From CBDTTM01 sp965363355 (lineage in GTDB: Bacteria > Bacillota > Negativicutes > Selenomonadales > Selenomonadaceae), in assembly GCA_965363355.1 (NCBI GenBank), contig CBDTTM010000091.1, positions 1 to 9,384 on the forward strand: a DNA stretch of 9,384 bases. Reading direction: 5' to 3'. Made by a program: the position numbers and the translations under genes. This document shows, one piece after another, positions 4,287-9,384 of the stretch (the first letter of the stretch is position 1; each line of letters starts with the position of its first letter). A model generated the notes under the pieces. That model worked only from the letters and a program-made list of their open reading frames with translations. It was not told the DNA's origin and did no database searches.

Positions 4287-6449
4287 TTATTCGCCCAAGG
4301 TCTGACTAAGACGCTCCGCCAGTAGTGTATATCTCTTTTTTGTTCGGTCATTGGCAATCGCCGTATTCAAAGCCGCCTTTGTCCCAAGAAGAATGACACG
4401 TTTCCGTGCCCTGGTCACAGCTGTATACAAGAGATTTCGTTGCAGCATCACGTGATGGCCCGGAATCAATGGTAAAATCACAACCGGGTATTCGCTGCCC
4501 TGGCTTTTATGTACACTCATTGCATAGGCAAGCTGCAACTCACCCAACTCGTTTTTCTCATAAACGACATTTTCTTCACCATAACGCACAGAAAGTTTTG
4601 TCTCATCGATTTCTGTGATAAAACCAATATCGCCATTGAACACATTTTTCGTATAGTTATTGCGAGTTTGCATGACTTTATCCCCTCGGCGGAATAAATT
4701 CACGTTGCTGCTGCATTCTTTTTTATTCAAAGCAGGTGGATTGAGTGAAGCTTGCAATAAACGATTGAGATTTTCTACGCCGCAATCCAGTCTGTGCATC
4801 GGTGAAAGTACCTGCACATCGTCCATTACGGAAAAACCTTCTGCCGGAAGCTCTGTCGTACAGATATCAACGATAGAACGAGCGACCATGGAACTGTCCT
4901 CGATTTCTCTTAGCTGAAAATCTTTGCCGGCTGCATAGTCTGGCAATCGCCCGGCATTTATCGCATGGGCGTTCATTACAATCGTACTTTCGCCGCTTTG
5001 ACGAAAGACTTCCGTCAGGCGAACACTCGGGATGACGCCAGCCCTTAAGATATCTTTGAGCACCGACCCTGGTCCCACCGCTGGCAATTGGTCGACATCG
5101 CCGACCAATATGACACGGCAGCCATCGGGAACTGCATTCAAAAAATACTGCATGAGCACGATATCCATCATGGAAACTTCATCCAAGATAATGACATCGG
5201 CCTCTAAAGGGTCATCGCTATCTCTGGCAAAAAGATGTTCACCATCGCTTCTGCCACCCGTAGCCTCAAGCATACGATGGACGGTCAATGCTTTTCGTCC
5301 GGTAGCTTCGCTGAGCCGTTTGGCTGCGCGCCCAGTAGGAGCACCCAGCCGTATTTGTAAACCTTGCTGTTCAAGAACAGCGATGATTCCCTTGATAACA
5401 GTGGTTTTCCCGGTTCCCGGCCCCCCTGTCAAAACCAAGATGCCAAACTGCAGTGCTGCTTCAATAGCTTCGCGTTGCTTATCCGCAAGGTATATCCCAT
5501 TGCTATCTTCCCAGTCCTTTGCTAATAGAGCCGCATCGTCGACAGCAAGCTGTTCAATCTGTTTTTGCAAACGCAGCAAGCGTTCAGCTGTCTGTTTTTC
5601 CGCTTGATAGAGATAGGGAGGGTAAACGAGCATAGTCGAACCGACATGCTCCGTACAAAGCCGTTGATTTCGCAGCTGTTTTTGCAGCACTTCAGAAATC
5701 TCTTGTCCCTGCACCATAAGGAGCCTTGACGTCTTTTCAATCAGGGTTCCCTCCGGCACACAGCAGTGCCCGGACTGCGCGATCTGCAATAAAGCGTAAT
5801 CAATTCCTGCAGCGATACGATTATCATCGCTGCGATCGACACCGAGCTTACCTGCAATCTGGTCGGCAGTCGTAAAGCCGATCCCATCAATATCTCTCGC
5901 CAAACGGTAGGGATCTGCGCCAAGTACATCAATAGAAGCTGAGCTGTATTTGGCAAATATCTTGCCGGCATAAGCACCTGATATGCCATGGCTTTCAAGC
6001 CACAGCATGATTTCACGAAGCTCTGACTGCTTGATATAGGATTCATAGATTTTTTGCGCTTTTTTAGCTCCTATACCTTCAATTTGTTTCAGCCGCCCCG
6101 GATGGTTTTCAATAACAGTCAACGCATCTGCGCCAAATTCTCTAACAAGGCGTTTTGCCATAGCCGGTCCAACACCTTCAATTGCCCCAGATGCCAAAAA
6201 ACGTTCGATTCCAGCCAAACTGGTCGGTGCTGTGACAACCATAGACTGCACTTTGAATTGATCGCCAAATCTCGGATGAACGATCCACTCACCTTTTAAG
6301 GTCAACTGCTGTCCAACAAGCGGTGCTGCGGCATTGGCTGTGACATTGATGAGCGAATGCTGCTGATCCGGTCTTAATTTAAAAACCGTAAAACGTCCGT
6401 CATCACTGGCAAATATTATATTTTCTACGGTACCTTCCATTTCTTCCAA
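4287..6449 (-). CDS. recD2: RecD2-like ATP-dependent 5'-3' DNA helicase
   Basis: RecD2 is a superfamily 1B DNA helicase that works without RecBC in bacteria such as Deinococcus and Bacillus (YrrC), with roles in repair and fork maintenance. The 720-aa protein has an N-terminal OB-like region (EGTVENIIF..., 5-72). It has helix-hairpin-helix units (90-102, 122-135, 187-200). The helicase core has Walker A GGPGTGKT (342-349), Walker B LDEVS (422-426), motif III GDVDQLP (450-456), motif V VHKSQGSE (646-653) and motif VI YTAVTRARKR (675-684). Length is near the family norm and no motif is missing. I favour a TTG start at 6449-6447 because AGGGGG (6463-6458) lies 8 bases upstream. The in-frame ATG at 6440 lacks such a site. 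It follows the ABC-F gene by 51 bases. Confidence 0.95.
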   Translation of the reverse strand: MEEMEGTVENIIFASDDGRFTVFKLRPDQQHSLINVTANAAAPLVGQQLTLKGEWIVHPRFGDQFKVQSMVVTAPTSLAGIERFLASGAIEGVGPAMAKRLVREFGADALTVIENHPGRLKQIEGIGAKKAQKIYESYIKQSELREIMLWLESHGISGAYAGKIFAKYSSASIDVLGADPYRLARDIDGIGFTTADQIAGKLGVDRSDDNRIAAGIDYALLQIAQSGHCCVPEGTLIEKTSRLLMVQGQEISEVLQKQLRNQRLCTEHVGSTMLVYPPYLYQAEKQTAERLLRLQKQIEQLAVDDAALLAKDWEDSNGIYLADKQREAIEAALQFGILVLTGGPGTGKTTVIKGIIAVLEQQGLQIRLGAPTGRAAKRLSEATGRKALTVHRMLEATGGRSDGEHLFARDSDDPLEADVIILDEVSMMDIVLMQYFLNAVPDGCRVILVGDVDQLPAVGPGSVLKDILRAGVIPSVRLTEVFRQSGESTIVMNAHAINAGRLPDYAAGKDFQLREIEDSSMVARSIVDICTTELPAEGFSVMDDVQVLSPMHRLDCGVENLNRLLQASLNPPALNKKECSSNVNLFRRGDKVMQTRNNYTKNVFNGDIGFITEIDETKLSVRYGEENVVYEKNELGELQLAYAMSVHKSQGSEYPVVILPLIPGHHVMLQRNLLYTAVTRARKRVILLGTKAALNTAIANDRTKKRYTLLAERLSQTLGE

Positions 6450-6500
6450 TATGCCGACCCCCTGATGCAGCTAGACTCACTCGTTTTTGTTTACTTTCAT

Positions 6501-8450
6501 CTATTCAGTGAGTTCTGCCCACACTTCATACTTGTTTTCCAGTTCTTTTTCTTTTTCACTATACGCATTGGCTATCGCTTCACTTTTCTGCGGATCCGCC
6601 TGCATAGCCGGATCGTTCATCTGGTATTCCAGACCTTTGAGTTCTGCTTCGATCATTGCGATTTCAGCCTCGCAGCGCTGTGTGAGCTCTGTCCGCTTCG
6701 TTTCGCTCATGCTCTGCCTGCCTGAGCGCCTCATAGATTTTTCGGTTGGAGCTGTTTTTTCTTCGCTCTGCTTTAGCGTTGAGCTTGCCTGAACAAGCCT
6801 TTTCTTTGCTTTTTCTGCTTTTTCAGCAGCAATTTCAGCGGCTTCTTTTTCTACCAAAGCTTTCTTTTCCCGGTAATACGAATAATTGCCTGTATACTCG
6901 GTCAATACGCCCGACTCAAGTTCACAGGTACAATTGGTGACTTTATCAAGAAAATAGCGATCATGCGATACCGTAATAAAAGTCCCCGGAAAAGCCATAA
7001 GAGCTTCTTCCACCGCTTCTTTTGCCGGAATATCAAGATGATTGGTCGGTTCATCGAGCACTAAGAAATTCGCCCCGGTCAGCATCAGCTTTAAAAAGGC
7101 CAAACGGGATTTTTCTCCGCCGCTCAGGCCGCCAATGATCTTATACACGTCATCGCCAACGAATAAGAAAGCCCCCAAGTAACGCCGTGCCTGTTCTTCG
7201 CTGATGCCATACTCATAGACGAGCTCATCCATCAGCGAATTTTCTTCATTAAGTCCTTCATGCTGCTGCGAATAATAGCCTACTTTGACCCGGCTGCCAA
7301 GCTTCACTCTGCCCGTAGGAGATTCGAGCTCACCGATCAAAAGTCGCAGCAATGTAGTTTTGCCAGCGCCGTTTGGGCCCACGATCGCGACACCATCGCC
7401 ATTTCTGACGAGCAAGGACAGGTTCTTGAATATTTCATTTTGCCCAAAACTCATCAAAACCTCTTCAAGTTCAGCAACTCTTTGCGCACATTCCGGTGGT
7501 GCATTGAACGAAAAATAATTGAAACCGACGCTGTTTGGCGGCAAGAGAATACGATCGAGTCGATTGAGTTGCTTTTCTCTGCCCCTTGCTTGTTTCGATT
7601 TGATCCCCGCTTTATATTTCCTTATATACTCTTCCGTCTTTTTTATATGGAGCTGCTGTTTTTCATAAGCGGATTCCAGAGATGCTCTGCGATCGTTCTT
7701 GACCCTTAGAAAAGTCGTATAGTTTCCTTCATAATTGACAACGGTCTTATTCTCAATTTCCAAAATGCGATTCGTGACCCGATCAAGGAAAAACCGGTCA
7801 TGTGAAATCAACAGTATTCCACCGCGATAACTTTGTAAAAAAGATTCGAGCCATTCAATCATACCAATGTCCAAATGATTGGTCGGTTCGTCTAAAAACA
7901 AAAAGTCAGGTTCACGCAAAAGTGCCTTGGCTAGACAGATACGCGTGCGCTGACCTCCGGAAAAATGCAAGACATCCTTGGCAAAATCTTCTTCAGTAAA
8001 ACCAAGCCCATAAGCCACGCGGCGTAAATGGCTTTCGTAATCATAGCCGCCAAGCCGTTCAAAGCGATCGACGACTTTGGCATAGAGCTGCATTTTCCCT
8101 TCTAGCAACGCCTCGTCTTGCTCTTCACCAATTTGCGCTTCTAATTCTTTTTTTTGCTGGCCAAGCTCTATGATATCGGAAAAAGCCGTTTTGAGCTCAT
8201 CATAAAGAGACCCTGCCGTAAACTTGCCTTCTTGCTCGACATAACCAACGGTATCCGCTTCATCGAGCTGGATAGAGCCCCCATCGTATTCGGCAAGCCC
8301 CATCAGACAGCGCATCAACGTTGTCTTGCCCGCGCCATTTGCTCCGACGAACCCGACCTTATCACCTTGTGCCACTTCAAAACTGACATCATGAAAAAGT
8401 TCTTCTATACCAAAGGATTTGCCGAGACCGGCAACACGTAAAATCCCCAA
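6501..8450 (-). CDS. ABC-F family ATPase (YdiF/Uup-like translation factor)
   Basis: ABC-F proteins have two ABC domains and no membrane part; they bind the ribosomal E site and relieve stalled translation, and some give antibiotic resistance. In this 649-aa protein ABC1 has Walker A 36-43 (GANGAGKT), Q73, signature FSGGQ 163-167, Walker B with E188 and H217. The linker (about 250-305, Lys/Arg-rich helices) is the P-site tRNA interaction motif. ABC2 has Walker A 358-365 (GPNGAGKT), signature LSGGE 442-446, E467 and H496. A charged C-terminal extension (about 530-649) is probably coiled coil, as in YdiF and Uup. All catalytic residues are intact. The start is TTG 8450-8448: GAGGTGA (8463-8457) lies 6 bases upstream and no ATG competes. 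A housekeeping YdiF-like role is more likely than resistance, but the subfamily needs a tree. Confidence 0.93.
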   Translation of the reverse strand: MGILRVAGLGKSFGIEELFHDVSFEVAQGDKVGFVGANGAGKTTLMRCLMGLAEYDGGSIQLDEADTVGYVEQEGKFTAGSLYDELKTAFSDIIELGQQKKELEAQIGEEQDEALLEGKMQLYAKVVDRFERLGGYDYESHLRRVAYGLGFTEEDFAKDVLHFSGGQRTRICLAKALLREPDFLFLDEPTNHLDIGMIEWLESFLQSYRGGILLISHDRFFLDRVTNRILEIENKTVVNYEGNYTTFLRVKNDRRASLESAYEKQQLHIKKTEEYIRKYKAGIKSKQARGREKQLNRLDRILLPPNSVGFNYFSFNAPPECAQRVAELEEVLMSFGQNEIFKNLSLLVRNGDGVAIVGPNGAGKTTLLRLLIGELESPTGRVKLGSRVKVGYYSQQHEGLNEENSLMDELVYEYGISEEQARRYLGAFLFVGDDVYKIIGGLSGGEKSRLAFLKLMLTGANFLVLDEPTNHLDIPAKEAVEEALMAFPGTFITVSHDRYFLDKVTNCTCELESGVLTEYTGNYSYYREKKALVEKEAAEIAAEKAEKAKKRLVQASSTLKQSEEKTAPTEKSMRRSGRQSMSETKRTELTQRCEAEIAMIEAELKGLEYQMNDPAMQADPQKSEAIANAYSEKEKELENKYEVWAELTE

Positions 8451-8485
8451 AAAAATTCACCTCAAAGTATTGCATAATTGTTTTT

Positions 8486-8515
8486 ATTTTAACACAAAGA
8501 ACATGTATTCGTCAT
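8486..8515 (-). promoter_or_regulatory. Predicted sigma-A promoter for the ABC-F/recD2/comFC unit
   Basis: Between the LCP terminator and the ABC-F start, the minus strand shows TAAAAT (8491-8486) preceded by an extended -10 TGT (8494-8492). ATGACG (8515-8510), 4 of 6 to the -35 consensus, lies 18 bases further up. Start of transcription near 8479 would leave a leader of about 28 bases. No other strong candidate was seen in this gap. Confidence 0.5.
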
Positions 8516-8542
8516 CTTTATTTGCATCTACCCCTAAAGCAC

Positions 8543-8583
8543 AAAAAAGTATCCTGAACAAGAACATTCTTGTCAGGATACTT
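8543..8583 (-). terminator. Intrinsic terminator of the LCP gene
   Basis: The RNA forms a long hairpin: AAGTATCCTGA (8583-8573) pairs with TCAGGATACTT (8557-8547), and the helix continues with CAAGAA/TTCTTG after a single unpaired base (8558). Six Ts follow on the minus strand (8548-8543). It begins four bases after the LCP stop codon. It separates the LCP gene from the ABC-F unit and acts in the minus direction only, since no T-run follows on the plus side. Confidence 0.9.
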
Positions 8584-8587
8584 CGCG

Positions 8588-9384
8588 TTATTTTTGATAA
8601 TCTTTACCAATTATGATGACCGCTTGACCGTTATCACCACCGGACATGATCGTACACGGAAACGGCATTCCATAAAACATGCTGGTTTCATTTTGTGCAG
8701 CCGTAATGGCTGTATGCTGCATCGAGGAAGAGCGCCCCGTCTCTACACTTGAAATCTTGAAGCCTTGCTGCATCAAGGTATCTGCCAGTTTCGCTCCTGC
8801 ACCATTGATACCACTTGAATTGATGACCAAGACTGTAATATCGGAACGACTCTTCGCTGCTGCTTTTTTATCTTTTGGACTTTCTGATTTTTTCTCATCG
8901 GTCAATACCTTGGCGTCTTTCGGAATCGCCTGTGTCAGTTCAGCTGCAAGTGTATCCGCATCAGCCTGCATCTTATCATCAAAATCAAGCCCGAGCTTGC
9001 TTGCCATCAACTTTCGTAGATCCTTGACATTTGGCAGCCAATAGCTGATATCCTGCAAATACGCCGGCGTCCCCTCCACCATATCCGTATCGATTCCATT
9101 GTTCTTTATCGCTGGCAGCTCTTTCGCCAGTGCCAACATCTCACTGATTGGCATATCGGTTTCAACCGATGAATTGACCTCTTTGACGATTTCCGGCAGC
9201 TTCATAATGATCGAAGGCGTAATGAGTTTTGCCAGTACCGCCTTCATGAATTTTTGCTGACGGCCGATTCTGCCGATATCTCCTTCTCCGTCACGGTAGC
9301 GAACATAATTGATCGCCTTTTTGCCATCCATATGCTGTTCACCAGGCTGAAAGTCAATCACGAGTCCGCCATCATCATCCCAAG
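8588..9384 (-). CDS. LCP (LytR-CpsA-Psr) family cell-wall ligase with LytR C-terminal domain, C-terminal part
   Basis: LCP enzymes sit in the membrane and transfer lipid-linked glycopolymers onto peptidoglycan. The gene continues past the high-coordinate edge; 264 residues are visible, starting in frame with WDDDGGLVIDF. The C-terminal half of the catalytic domain is clear: GEQHMDGKKAINYVRYRD, then GDIGRIGRQQKFM with the conserved arginines. It ends near W-LPNVKDLRKLM. A Lys/Ser/Glu-rich linker (about residues 155-172 of the fragment) leads to a LytR_C domain: ITVLVINSSGINGAGAKLAD...GFKISSVETG. The membrane anchor and the rest of the active site must lie outside the window. A GTG at 9361 is an internal Val codon, not a start. 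The gene ends in a strong terminator, so it is a separate unit from the ABC-F gene. Confidence 0.93.
   Translation of the reverse strand, partial: WDDDGGLVIDFQPGEQHMDGKKAINYVRYRDGEGDIGRIGRQQKFMKAVLAKLITPSIIMKLPEIVKEVNSSVETDMPISEMLALAKELPAIKNNGIDTDMVEGTPAYLQDISYWLPNVKDLRKLMASKLGLDFDDKMQADADTLAAELTQAIPKDAKVLTDEKKSESPKDKKAAAKSRSDITVLVINSSGINGAGAKLADTLMQQGFKISSVETGRSSSMQHTAITAAQNETSMFYGMPFPCTIMSGGDNGQAVIIIGKDYQK

Noticed and set aside
5032..5607. 191-codon plus-strand frame inside recD2
   Set aside because: It is Ser/Pro/Arg-rich, typical of an antisense shadow. It overlaps the invariant helicase motifs of RecD2, which explain the sequence fully.
6475..6513. 7-bp inverted repeat ACTCACT/AGTGAGT around the end of the ABC-F gene, considered as a terminator
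   Set aside because: The loop is 25 bases, the stem is short and no T-run follows on the minus strand. recD2 follows closely, so termination here is unlikely.
7260..7709. 149-codon plus-strand frame inside the ABC-F gene
   Set aside because: No domain, no plausible ribosome-binding site, and full overlap with conserved ABC-F motifs on the minus strand.
1..9384. Search for mobile elements, CRISPR arrays, tRNA/rRNA genes, toxin-antitoxin or defence genes
   Set aside because: Nearly all bases are accounted for by intact housekeeping and flagellar genes in conserved order. The gaps are under 180 bases and contain only the promoters, terminators and dyads listed.

Overview
The window is a compact, almost fully coding stretch of a motile, low-to-mid GC Firmicute in which every supported gene lies on the minus strand, so transcription runs from high to low coordinates. 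The gene order comFC - yvyF - flgM - flgN - flgN-like - flgK - flgL matches the Bacillus/Clostridia late-flagellar locus. The wording of FlgK and of the LCP protein, together with the LytR C-terminal domain, reminds me of the Negativicutes (Selenomonas-like anaerobes). That placement is an impression, not a result.

Read in the direction of transcription, the window opens inside an LCP (LytR-CpsA-Psr) cell-wall ligase gene, cut by the edge at 9384, which ends at 8588 in a strong intrinsic terminator (8543-8583). A new unit starts from a predicted sigma-A type promoter near 8486-8515. It holds an ABC-F ATPase (6501-8450), the RecD2 helicase (4287-6449) and ComFC (3609-4268). Gaps of 51 and 18 bases and no convincing terminator between them suggest co-transcription. 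The first two genes appear to use TTG starts.

A second unit begins with a sigma-A type promoter at 3553-3581 and encodes the small zinc-ribbon/HTH flagellar protein YvyF (3088-3489). Its end is marked by an imperfect AT-rich inverted repeat (3043-3096) and then an intrinsic terminator (2964-2998). Lying on the same bases as that terminator is a good match to a sigma-28 (FliA/SigD) promoter (2958-2984), which should start the third unit: flgM, two consecutive FlgN-family chaperone genes, flgK and the first 18 codons of flgL. All gaps there are 7-21 bases, each with a clear Shine-Dalgarno sequence.

The third unit makes biological sense as a late (class III) filament-assembly operon. FlgM holds sigma-28 inactive until the hook is finished and FlgM is exported. 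The FlgN-type chaperones bring the hook-filament junction proteins FlgK and FlgL to the exporter. The sigma-28 promoter in front of flgM would close a feedback loop.

I did not find a clearly new system, mobile element, CRISPR array or RNA gene. The observations most worth a second look are the promoter built into a terminator, the tandem FlgN paralogues, the 3' inverted repeat of yvyF with two mutually exclusive folds, and the cysteines in the secreted junction protein FlgK.
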